A DNA stretch of 44,929 nucleotides from an uncultured Lachnospiraceae bacterium (GTDB lineage: Bacteria; Bacillota; Clostridia; Lachnospirales; Lachnospiraceae). Numbering within the stretch: the first letter of the stretch is position 1; each line of letters opens with the position of its first letter. Below are positions 1 to 6,921 of the stretch, one piece after another. The position numbers and the translations under genes were made by a program. The notes beneath the pieces were generated by a model, which saw only the letters and a list, made by a program, of their open reading frames with translations, did not search any database and was not told where the DNA came from. The DNA is taken from NCBI GenBank assembly GCA_910578475.1, contig CAJTRK010000028.1:1-44929 (forward strand). The letters run 5' to 3'.

Positions 1-33
1 TTAAAAATTACTGGAAAGCCAGTAAAATACATA
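1..33. repeat. Direct repeat copy 1 (hairpin motif)
   Basis: The first 33 bases are repeated exactly at 803-835. The core is a perfect 7-bp stem, TTACTGG / CCAGTAA with an AAAG loop. Read on the minus strand the hairpin is followed by a T-rich run, so it may also terminate leftward transcription. The window begins inside this copy, so its left limit is unknown. Confidence 0.8.
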
Positions 34-133
34 GTTCCGGGGATATGTGACCGGGACAAGGAAAAGGGAAAGTTCGCAAAACAGATGAACGCATAAAAAT
101 TGTCGAAATTAGGTAGATAACGATAAGAATGAG

Positions 134-176
134 AACCCTTGTAAGTGGTGTGAATGTGCCATTTGCAGGGTTTTTT
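134..176 (+). terminator. Intrinsic terminator, repeat copy 1
   Basis: An interrupted stem pairs AACCCT..GTAAGTGG with CCATTTGC..AGGGTT (one bulged T, two G-T pairs) and is followed by six T residues. Almost the same hairpin recurs at 835-878. It would end transcription of whatever lies left of the window. The bases between 34 and 133 hold no gene I can support. Confidence 0.7.
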
Positions 177-286
177 GCTATTTCCTATATTTAGACTTGA
201 AAAGAGAATAGGGAAAATGCAATTGATGGATTGGTTATTTAATGGTATACTGTTAACATAGAATAATCTAAGTGGAACGACCAAAA

Positions 287-565
287 ATGAAATTTGAGTG
301 GGACGAAGAAAAAAATATTATTAATAAGGAAAAACATAAAATTTCTTTTGAAACGGCAGCATATGTTTATGAAGATCCTTATTACATTGAAATGTTTGAT
401 TTTGAGCATAGTGTTGATGAGGATAGATATATCGCGATAGGGAAAGTCGGCGATGTATTGTTTGTAGTATTTACAGAACGAAAGGAAACGATTCGATTAA
501 TTTCAGCCAGACTTGCAACGAATGCAGAAAAGGAGCTTTATTATGACCAGAACATTAATTATTGA
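287..565 (+). CDS. brnT: BrnT-family toxin
   Basis: A 92-residue protein that matches the BrnT family, ribonuclease toxins of type II toxin-antitoxin modules. The start of the protein, MKFEWDEEKN, followed by a KHKISFETA segment, and the later FTERKETIRLISAR block are the usual BrnT landmarks; the last supplies the conserved arginine-rich strand. I place the start at the ATG at 287 because BrnT proteins begin at this methionine; a GTG at 272 is also in frame. The 3' end overlaps the next gene by 23 bases, as is normal for a coupled toxin-antitoxin pair. Note the toxin-first order. Family call is confident; RNase activity is known for the family, not shown here. Confidence 0.85.
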   Translation: MKFEWDEEKNIINKEKHKISFETAAYVYEDPYYIEMFDFEHSVDEDRYIAIGKVGDVLFVVFTERKETIRLISARLATNAEKELYYDQNINY

Positions 566-722
566 AAGTGGACAAAAACCTACGGAAGAACAATTAAAAG
601 AGGTTGAAGAGGCGAAAAAAAGCCCAATTAACTTTGATGAGGATTGTGGGGAATTGTCGTCAGCCATGATGAAGGCGTTTAAGAGTGCGGTTGTGCAAAG
701 AAATCGTAAGAAAAAAGCTTAG
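543..722 (+). CDS. Probable antitoxin partner of BrnT
   Basis: A 59-residue, charged protein that starts at the ATG at 543, eight bases after an AAAGGAG ribosome-binding site inside brnT. It has an acidic helical middle (EEQLKEVEEAKKSP) and a very basic tail (RNRKKKA). The position just downstream of and overlapping brnT is that of a BrnA-type antitoxin, which would bind the toxin and repress the operon. It is shorter than typical BrnA proteins and lacks an obvious complete ribbon-helix-helix domain, so the name rests mostly on context. A TTG at 513 is in frame but has no ribosome-binding site. Confidence 0.65.
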   Translation: MTRTLIIESGQKPTEEQLKEVEEAKKSPINFDEDCGELSSAMMKAFKSAVVQRNRKKKA

Positions 723-802
723 AAATTTTGGGAGAAGAATTTTATCCCCCAATATCCCCCAAATGGAAAATGGCTATCCCCTAAGTTTGAAAGACAGGTC
801 AG

Positions 803-835
803 TTAAAAATTACTGGAAAGCCAGTAAAATACATA
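803..835. repeat. Direct repeat copy 2 (hairpin motif)
   Basis: Exact second copy of bases 1-33. Here it directly abuts the terminator hairpin, while in copy 1 about 100 bases separate the two parts. The two copies flank the BrnT module. No integrase or transposase gene is visible in the window on this side. Confidence 0.8.
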
Positions 836-878
836 ACCCTTGTAAGTGGTGTATGAATGCCATTTGCAGGGGTTTTTT
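835..878 (+). terminator. Intrinsic terminator, repeat copy 2
   Basis: Same interrupted stem as at 134-176 (AACCCT..GTAAGTGG with a CCATTTGCAGGG arm), followed by TTTTTT. It lies after the toxin-antitoxin pair and before the vanR-like promoter, so it can insulate the two. Confidence 0.7.
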
Positions 879-912
879 GATTGCCGGGAATTTCAGAAAT
901 TAAAGAAGTCTT

Positions 913-968
913 AATCTTTTTTATAAGAAAAAACAAGATTTTATTTATTTTTTCAGGTATAGTATAGT
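913..968 (+). promoter_or_regulatory. Putative regulatory dyad and promoter of the vanRS-like operon
   Basis: AATCTT at 913-918 and AAGATT at 935-940 form an inverted repeat with T-rich and A-rich inner halves. It lies upstream of a TATAGTATAGTT stretch (958-969) that can serve as a -10 region; the -35 is poor. The same AATCTT/AAGATT pair recurs before the carboxypeptidase gene, which suggests a site for the response regulator. Inference only. Confidence 0.4.
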
Positions 969-991
969 TAAATCAATAAGGAGCTGATTTG

Positions 992-1696
992 ATGTCTGAT
1001 AAAATATTAATTGTTGATGATGAAGCGGAAATCGCTGATTTGATTGAAACTTATCTGAAAAATGAAGACTATTCCGTTTTTAAATTTTATTCTGCGAAGG
1101 AAGCATTGGAGTGCATTCAAACGACGGTGTTCGACCTCGCTGTTTTAGATGTTATGATGCCGGAAATAGACGGATTAACCCTGTGCAAAAGAATCAGGGA
1201 TAACTATACTTATCCCATCATCATGCTCACGGCCAAAGACGGAGAAACCGATAGAATCACAGGACTCACACTTGGGGCGGATGACTACATTACGAAACCC
1301 TTTCTTCCGCTTGAATTGGTTGCACGAATAAAAGCGCAATTGCGCCGGTATAAGAAATATAATCCGGCGCATCTGGAAGAGGAAGAAAAAGATATATTGC
1401 ATCACATGGGACTTGTATTGAATATAAAAACATACGAATGTTTTTTAAATGAGAAGCCGCTTGTTTTGACCCCAACTGAATTTGCCATTCTGCGTATTTT
1501 ATTGGAAAATAAAGGACGGGTAATCGGCGCGGAGGAATTGTTTCACAGGATATGGCAGGATGAGTATTACTGTAAGTCGAATAATACAATTCCGGTTCAT
1601 ATCAGGCATTTGCGGGAAAAGTTAAATGATACGATGAACAAACCGAAGTATATAAAAACAATATGGGGAGTTGGTTATAAAATTGAAGAATCATAA
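992..1696 (+). CDS. vanR: VanR-like response regulator (OmpR/PhoB family)
   Basis: A 234-residue two-component response regulator. The receiver domain (about 1-120) has the acidic pair D9-D10, the phosphoacceptor D53 in AVLDVMMPEIDG, T80 and K102 (YITKPF). The C-terminal winged helix (about 140-232) ends in the NTIPVHIRHLREKL recognition region and WGVGYKIE. Overall similarity is to the VanR proteins that control glycopeptide-resistance operons. I take the ATG at 992, six bases after GGAGCTG-type spacing; a TTG at 989 is in frame. It overlaps the kinase gene and is followed by a VanY-like gene, so it probably senses cell-wall damage. No resistance ligase is in the window, so the name is by similarity, not phenotype. 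Confidence 0.85.
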   Translation: MSDKILIVDDEAEIADLIETYLKNEDYSVFKFYSAKEALECIQTTVFDLAVLDVMMPEIDGLTLCKRIRDNYTYPIIMLTAKDGETDRITGLTLGADDYITKPFLPLELVARIKAQLRRYKKYNPAHLEEEEKDILHHMGLVLNIKTYECFLNEKPLVLTPTEFAILRILLENKGRVIGAEELFHRIWQDEYYCKSNNTIPVHIRHLREKLNDTMNKPKYIKTIWGVGYKIEES

Positions 1697-2810
1697 AAAA
1701 GAAGAATATGCGGTATTTCAGAGAAAGATTATGCTGCGGTTTTGTTTTAACTGTTTTATTTCGGCTTTTATTGTGATTGTTTTGTATGTGCTTTTGTGGA
1801 AACAACGGTTTGGAGACTGGATTATCGGGTTATTGGAATATTTTATCAGGATAGAGCACGAAAAGGCTTTCTATATCTATCATTATTATTTCAGAGGTTA
1901 TAAGGAAATCTTTTTTGCCGCGGCAATAATACTTGTTTTTATTTTTTTGCTTTGGAATCTGTTCCGTTGGATGACCGGGTATTTTAAAGAGATTCACCGG
2001 GGCATAGATGCGCTGCTGGAGGAAGATGCAGGGATGATTTGCCTTTCTGCGGAAATGATGCCGTTTGAACATAAGCTGAATGCGGTAAAGAGGGAACTGA
2101 AGAAGCAGAAAGAAGAGAGAATGAATGCGGAACAACGAAAAAATGAACTGGTTATGTATCTTGCCCATGATATCCGTACACCGCTGACGTCTGTTATCGG
2201 TTATCTGCATTTGTTGGAAGAGGGACAGGATATGACCCCGGAACAGAGAGCAAAGCATGTGCATATAACACTGGAAAAAGCAAATCGTCTGGAAGAAATG
2301 ATTCATGAATTTTTCCGGATAACGCGCCTGAATTCCGGGCAGGTTCAGTTATCAAAAGAAAAGATTGATTTGTATTATATGCTGGTGCAGTTATGTGAGG
2401 AAGTGTCTCCCATGCTGGCTGAATATGGAAACTCGGTTGCAATTCAAATGAAGGAGAATTTGGAGATATGGGTAGACCCGGATAAGATAGCGAGGGTATT
2501 CAGTAATATTTTAAAGAATGCGGCGGTATACAGCTATCCGAAGACGGAGATTTGTATTTTTGCCGAAGAAACCGACACGCATCTTATCCTGTCATTTCGG
2601 AATCAGGGAAAAACGATTCCGAATGAAAAATTACCATTGTTATTCGATAAATTTTACCGTCTGGATGAATCCCGTGTATCTGATACCGGTGGAACAGGGC
2701 TTGGCCTTGCGATTGCAAAAGAAATTGTTTTGCTTCACGGCGGTACGATTTGGGCGGAAAGTGAAAAAGAAACAGTGGCGTTTATTGTTCAGCTGCCGTT
2801 GACAGATTAA
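1683..2810 (+). CDS. vanS: VanS-like sensor histidine kinase
   Basis: A 375-residue membrane sensor kinase. Two hydrophobic segments (about 18-39 and 76-95) enclose a short extracellular loop of about 36 residues, followed by a HAMP-like linker. The H-box LAHDIRTPLTS carries H162, the N-box is IARVFSNILKNAAVYS, and the G-boxes are FRNQGKTIP, DTGGTGLGLAI. It should phosphorylate the preceding regulator. The start is probably the TTG at 1683, 12 bases after GGGGAG; a TTG at 1671 directly abuts that site and is less likely. The gene overlaps the regulator by 14 bases. The signal is unknown; VanS-type kinases respond to glycopeptides or wall stress. Confidence 0.83.
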   Translation: MKNHKKEEYAVFQRKIMLRFCFNCFISAFIVIVLYVLLWKQRFGDWIIGLLEYFIRIEHEKAFYIYHYYFRGYKEIFFAAAIILVFIFLLWNLFRWMTGYFKEIHRGIDALLEEDAGMICLSAEMMPFEHKLNAVKRELKKQKEERMNAEQRKNELVMYLAHDIRTPLTSVIGYLHLLEEGQDMTPEQRAKHVHITLEKANRLEEMIHEFFRITRLNSGQVQLSKEKIDLYYMLVQLCEEVSPMLAEYGNSVAIQMKENLEIWVDPDKIARVFSNILKNAAVYSYPKTEICIFAEETDTHLILSFRNQGKTIPNEKLPLLFDKFYRLDESRVSDTGGTGLGLAIAKEIVLLHGGTIWAESEKETVAFIVQLPLTD

Positions 2811-2860
2811 ATCTTCAAAGTTAAAGATTTCTTAAAAATTTAATGAAGTTATTTTAAAGT
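2809..2860 (+). promoter_or_regulatory. Putative VanR-type operator and promoter before the carboxypeptidase gene
   Basis: AAATCTT (2809-2815) and AAGATTT (2824-2830) form an inverted repeat with an 8-base gap, starting in the vanS stop codon. The half-sites match those before vanR. TTAAAA (2832-2837) and TAAAGT (2855-2860) are 17 bases apart and could be a weak promoter. Inference. Confidence 0.4.
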
Positions 2861-2861
2861 G

Positions 2862-2908
2862 AATCATGCTCCTGTTCAGTACAATGGTTACTGTACAGGA
2901 GCATGATT
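2862..2908. terminator. Long hairpin between vanS and vanY-like genes
   Basis: A 20-base arm (2862-2881) pairs with 2889-2908 with a single T-T mismatch and a 7-base loop. It is followed by TATTTTG, a weak U-tract. It may terminate the vanRS transcript, or be a structured leader of the carboxypeptidase transcript if the promoter just upstream is used. Confidence 0.55.
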
Positions 2909-2937
2909 TATTTTGTAAAGAAAGGAGTCTTTTCATT

Positions 2938-3705
2938 ATGGAAGAAAAAAGGTCGGTCCGGGAGATACGAAGACACAAACGTCTGCAGAGAAAAAGACGC
3001 AGAGGGTTTCTTTTAACCGTTCTTCTTTTCTGTATCATTGTTTCCGTTTTTTCAACAGGTTTTCTGCTCGGCTGTTCCTGGAAGAGAGACACGCCGCAGG
3101 AAGAAATGGAGCAGAATTTTATTGTGAAAGAAGAACCCGTACAAGCGGATATTCCCGATACAGAGAGGAATCTGATACTGGTCAACCGATGGAATCCGGT
3201 GCCGGATAATTACGAAGTGAATCTGGTGGAGGTAGGAGACGGTGAATGTGTGGATGAACGAATTTATGACTCTTTAATGGAAATGTTGGAAGATGCGAAG
3301 GAAGCTAACTGGGGGCAGCTTCCCCGCGTGGTATCGGGGTATCGGACGATGGAACAGCAACAGCGGATATATGATGAAAAACTGGCTGAGTACAGGCAGG
3401 AAGGCTATTCGGATGACGAGGCGGAAGCTCTGGTTCAGCAATGGGTTGCGACACCGGGTTATAGTGAACATCAGCTCGGTTCCGCGGTGGATATCAACGG
3501 CGCGACCTACGATGTTTATTTCTGGTTACAGGAGAACAGTTACAAATACGGCTTTATATTTCGGTATCCGGGCCACAAAACGGAAGTTACAGGCGTTGCG
3601 GAAGAAGTATGGCATTATCGATATGTAGGCGTGGAGGCGGCTGCGGAAATTTACGAACAGGGAATCTGCCTGGAAGAATATGTTGAAAGGAAGAAAATGA
3701 TGTGA
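2938..3705 (+). CDS. vanY: VanY-like D-alanyl-D-alanine carboxypeptidase (M15B)
   Basis: A 255-residue membrane-anchored zinc peptidase. A basic N-terminus is followed by one membrane segment (about 23-46), so the catalytic domain is outside. The M15B motifs are present: SGYRTMEQQQRIYDEKL, SEHQLGSAVDI (zinc His and Asp) and EEVWHYRYVG (catalytic Glu and zinc His). The family removes the terminal D-Ala of peptidoglycan stems, lowering the number of glycopeptide targets. The start is the ATG at 2938, 11 bases after AAAGGAG; upstream in-frame starts lie in a hairpin. The stop overlaps the next ATG. It sits with vanRS-like genes but without a ligase or racemase, so it may serve general wall remodelling. 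Confidence 0.82.
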   Translation: MEEKRSVREIRRHKRLQRKRRRGFLLTVLLFCIIVSVFSTGFLLGCSWKRDTPQEEMEQNFIVKEEPVQADIPDTERNLILVNRWNPVPDNYEVNLVEVGDGECVDERIYDSLMEMLEDAKEANWGQLPRVVSGYRTMEQQQRIYDEKLAEYRQEGYSDDEAEALVQQWVATPGYSEHQLGSAVDINGATYDVYFWLQENSYKYGFIFRYPGHKTEVTGVAEEVWHYRYVGVEAAAEIYEQGICLEEYVERKKMM

Positions 3706-6002
3706 TGAAAAAAGAAAATGGAAAAAAGTTCATTTGTTTCCTGTTTGCATTGATTCTGATGATATCAGGATGCGGAAAGCAGGATGGCGCAAAGAATGGC
3801 GGCGGCAGGGATTATAATGAAGGCGGCGGCCAGCCGATGATAATGGGGCGATATGTGGAAAAGGAGACAGACTTGTCTGGACAAATCGAGAAGGCTGCCG
3901 GACTTTATGGAATTTCTGACGGAAAACTCGTACTTGTTGGAAGCGAAGGGGAACTCTTATTATCGGAAGATAATGGTAATACATGGGAGAACAGCAGCCG
4001 GCAATGGATTCAGGAGCTGCCCGCCGATTCCTGGCTCATGGACGTGAAGATAGACTCAAAAGGCACAATCGGGATTATTTATGCGGAAAATGATATGGAG
4101 AAGAGGGAGACGCAGGAACCGATAATGCAATCTTCTTTAAAATGTGTACTGATTCTGCCGGATGATACGGTCATACCAGTCGATTTTTCCGGAATAGAAA
4201 AGGAAGAAACGATTGACAGATTTTGGGTTTCTAATACGGACCGATATTTTGTTTCAACTAACGAAGGGACTATTTACGAAGTGAATGCGGACGGAAGCAG
4301 CGAATTATTTCTTACAATAGAAGGATTTCCTCAAATAATACAGTTTCAGGGAACACTGATGATAATAGACGGGTATGATTTCAAGGCGCCGCTTCTTTAC
4401 GATATGGAACGGAAAGAATATGTGTCGGATGCGGTATTGACGGAATTTGTGCAGGAAAATTATGCGGACAGAGGTTTTCATGGTGCTGGCTGGCAAAATA
4501 TGTATTTTTTCACAGGAGAAGATGACGTCATTTATCTGGCAGGAAAGAAAGGGCTGCACCGTCATGTAATAGGCGGAGCTGCGATGGAACAGATTATTGA
4601 CGGACGGCTGTCGCGTCTTGGAAATCCGCAATACGGAATCGTTGGTATGGTATTTCTGGATAAAGGAGAGTTTCTTGCGGCATCCAATAACGGAAAGTTG
4701 ATAAATTTTACATATGACCCGAATAAGGAGGCTGTTCCGCGGGAACGGTTGAAAATATACAGTCTTGAGAAAAATGTTGATATGTATGCGGCGGTATCCT
4801 TTTATCAGATACAGAATCCGGATGTTTTGGTGGAATACGAAGTCGGAATGGAAGAAGATGGGGCTGGTACGAAGGAAGATGCAGTCAAAAAACTGAATAC
4901 GCAGATTATGGCAGGAGAAGGACCGGATATTCTGATGCTGGATGGCCTGCCCGTAGATTCCTATATTGAAAAAGGAATACTTTGTGAATTGAACAGTCTG
5001 ACAGACAGTCTTGGGAACGAAGCGTTCGAAAATCTGTTTCGCGCTTACGAAAAAGATGACCGGATATATGCGATTCCGGGGCAGATAAGATTTCCGGTTA
5101 TCATGGGGAAAAAATGTTATGTTTCCGGAATGACGGGGCTTGGTGAAATCGCAGATGAAATAGAGCGGATGAGGAAAGAAAATCCGGAGAAAGACCTGAC
5201 TGGCCTGTGCTCTGAAAAAGCTGTTATGAAGCTTTCTGCCCGTGAGTGGAAAAAAGAGGATGGGAAACTTGACAGAGAGGCCATTGCAGAGTTTCTTGCG
5301 CAGACAAAGAGAATTTATCATGCGCAGATGGACGGAATAGAAGAAAAAAGCGCGGAACGGCTTTATCAGTCGAATCACTATTATACGGAATACGCAGGAC
5401 AGGACTGGATATATCAGTTGGGGAATTACGGATTTTATATGGATTATGTGGCGGGTTACTGTAATACATTTTTCGGCGTAAGTTATTCTCCACAAAGCTA
5501 TATAGAACTGACTTCCATCTCTAAGGCAGAAGGTTTTGGAGATGCAGCGCTTATTTCATTGGAAAGCAAAGAAGGACGCGTCTTTATACCGGAAACAATT
5601 CTTGGAATTAATGCGGTATCACAGAAAAAGGAATTGGCGGAAGATTTTCTGAAAATGTTTCTGAGTAAGGATAATCAATGCAGACTGAGCGGGTTTGCCG
5701 TAAACAGAGCGGCATTTGAAGAGGCTTTTGCAGAGAAGCGTCAAGAAAACGAAGAATGCACAAAGGTCGGTATGATTTATGAAGATGGAAGAGAGCTGTT
5801 GTTAGATATATACATGCCTGTGAGCGAAGAGATTGCAGCCATCAGAGAATGGATGGAAACCGCCAAAACACCTTATACGGAAGATATTGTTTTTGAAAAA
5901 TGCGTTTTTGAGGAAGGCTCTGAATTTGTTCTCGGAGAAAGGGGAATCGAGGAAACCCTGGACGCCATTGAACGCCGGCTCGCTATTTACATTGCGGAAT
6001 AA
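3705..6002 (+). CDS. Large lipoprotein: beta-propeller-like N-half plus family 1 solute-binding C-half
   Basis: A 765-residue exported protein. A lipoprotein signal (hydrophobic 9-22, lipobox ending ISGC, C23) predicts anchoring on the outer face of the membrane. Residues about 60-330 contain Asp-box/propeller-like repeats such as LLLSEDNGNTWE. Residues about 345-700 resemble ABC solute-binding proteins: LNTQIMAGEGPDILMLDG, the YAIPGQIRFPV stretch and ELAEDFLKMFLS. The start ATG overlaps the carboxypeptidase stop, so it is co-translated with it. No permease or ATPase gene is nearby, which argues for a sensing or wall-binding role over transport. Ligand unknown. A GTG at 3702 is an alternative start. 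Confidence 0.72.
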   Translation: MKKENGKKFICFLFALILMISGCGKQDGAKNGGGRDYNEGGGQPMIMGRYVEKETDLSGQIEKAAGLYGISDGKLVLVGSEGELLLSEDNGNTWENSSRQWIQELPADSWLMDVKIDSKGTIGIIYAENDMEKRETQEPIMQSSLKCVLILPDDTVIPVDFSGIEKEETIDRFWVSNTDRYFVSTNEGTIYEVNADGSSELFLTIEGFPQIIQFQGTLMIIDGYDFKAPLLYDMERKEYVSDAVLTEFVQENYADRGFHGAGWQNMYFFTGEDDVIYLAGKKGLHRHVIGGAAMEQIIDGRLSRLGNPQYGIVGMVFLDKGEFLAASNNGKLINFTYDPNKEAVPRERLKIYSLEKNVDMYAAVSFYQIQNPDVLVEYEVGMEEDGAGTKEDAVKKLNTQIMAGEGPDILMLDGLPVDSYIEKGILCELNSLTDSLGNEAFENLFRAYEKDDRIYAIPGQIRFPVIMGKKCYVSGMTGLGEIADEIERMRKENPEKDLTGLCSEKAVMKLSAREWKKEDGKLDREAIAEFLAQTKRIYHAQMDGIEEKSAERLYQSNHYYTEYAGQDWIYQLGNYGFYMDYVAGYCNTFFGVSYSPQSYIELTSISKAEGFGDAALISLESKEGRVFIPETILGINAVSQKKELAEDFLKMFLSKDNQCRLSGFAVNRAAFEEAFAEKRQENEECTKVGMIYEDGRELLLDIYMPVSEEIAAIREWMETAKTPYTEDIVFEKCVFEEGSEFVLGERGIEETLDAIERRLAIYIAE

Positions 6003-6180
6003 AGGAATTGGCGGAGGCCTGTATTATATTTTGACGGGAATGGAATCTCTTTTACAACTATCTTTCTCAATGCCCTAAAGAAAATTCTGGAAACATCCGA
6101 TATAACCAATAAGACATATATCGTTATACAAGTTATATTATCAGAAACGGATTTCGTAAAAAGTCAAAGGAGGACAAACA

Positions 6181-6882
6181 ATGAGCAAGATTGAAGGGTA
6201 TGGCGTATACCAGAACAGCTATATGGGAGGTACAACACAGAGTAAAAGTGCCAGAGAAGCTGAGAAGACGGAGAAGCCGGAGAAAAAAGAGCCGGTACAG
6301 TTAAGCGACAAGGCGAAAAAGTTATTGGAAGAGATGAAAAAGAATTACAGCAACATGGACTTTATCGTTGCTGATTATGAGTCTGAAGAAGAAGCGGCAG
6401 CCTATCTTTCGAGAGGAACGAAAGAGTTCAGTACGCTGATTGACCCTGAAACGCTGGAGGCGATGGCGGCTGACAAAGATGTAAAAGATAAGTATATGGG
6501 CATTCTGGATGATGCGGTCGGCAAGCTCAAGGATATTAAAGAACAGCTTGGTGACAGTGAAGACGATGTGGCGCGTGTTGGCATCTCGATTGACAAGGAC
6601 GGCAAGGTTTCTTATTTTGCGGAACTGGAAAAATCCGGAGAAAGACAGAAAGAATGGGTCGAGAAGACAAGAGAAGCTAAGAAAGAGGAAAGAGCCGAGC
6701 AGGAAAAGAAAGCGCAGGAGCAGAAAGAACAGGATATTGCGGCGCAGGGAAGAACAAAGAAAACAATTGTGAAGGCTGATACCGTGGAAGAGCTTCTGGA
6801 AAAGATTAAGAATGTGGACTGGAATCAGATTAAATCGGAAGAAAAGCAGGTGACGGGAGGTAAATTTGATTTCAGTATCTAA
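6181..6882 (+). CDS. DUF6033-like protein
   Basis: A 233-residue soluble, highly charged protein with no signal peptide or membrane segment. The start MSKIEGYGVYQNSY, the LSDKAKKLLEEMKKNYSNMDF segment and the middle part DVARVGISIDKDGKVSYFAELEK fit the DUF6033 family common in Lachnospiraceae; its function is not known. Residues about 155-200 are a Lys/Glu/Gln-rich coiled-coil stretch. An AAAGGAGG site precedes the ATG by eight bases. The family name is from recall of its typical N-terminus. Confidence 0.65.
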   Translation: MSKIEGYGVYQNSYMGGTTQSKSAREAEKTEKPEKKEPVQLSDKAKKLLEEMKKNYSNMDFIVADYESEEEAAAYLSRGTKEFSTLIDPETLEAMAADKDVKDKYMGILDDAVGKLKDIKEQLGDSEDDVARVGISIDKDGKVSYFAELEKSGERQKEWVEKTREAKKEERAEQEKKAQEQKEQDIAAQGRTKKTIVKADTVEELLEKIKNVDWNQIKSEEKQVTGGKFDFSI

Positions 6883-6921
6883 TCCTTGTATAACCGCATA
6901 ACGGCGGATACAGAGAAAGGC

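Noticed and set aside
685..903. Open frame of 72 codons after the antitoxin
   Set aside because: It runs across the repeat and terminator, has no ribosome-binding site and resembles no family.
992..3705. Complete vancomycin-resistance operon
   Set aside because: Only regulator, kinase and carboxypeptidase-like genes are present; ligase, dehydrogenase or racemase and D,D-dipeptidase genes are absent from the window.
4305..5495. Long minus-strand frame of 396 codons
   Set aside because: It is the shadow of the lipoprotein gene; the plus-strand gene has a signal peptide, lipobox and domain matches.
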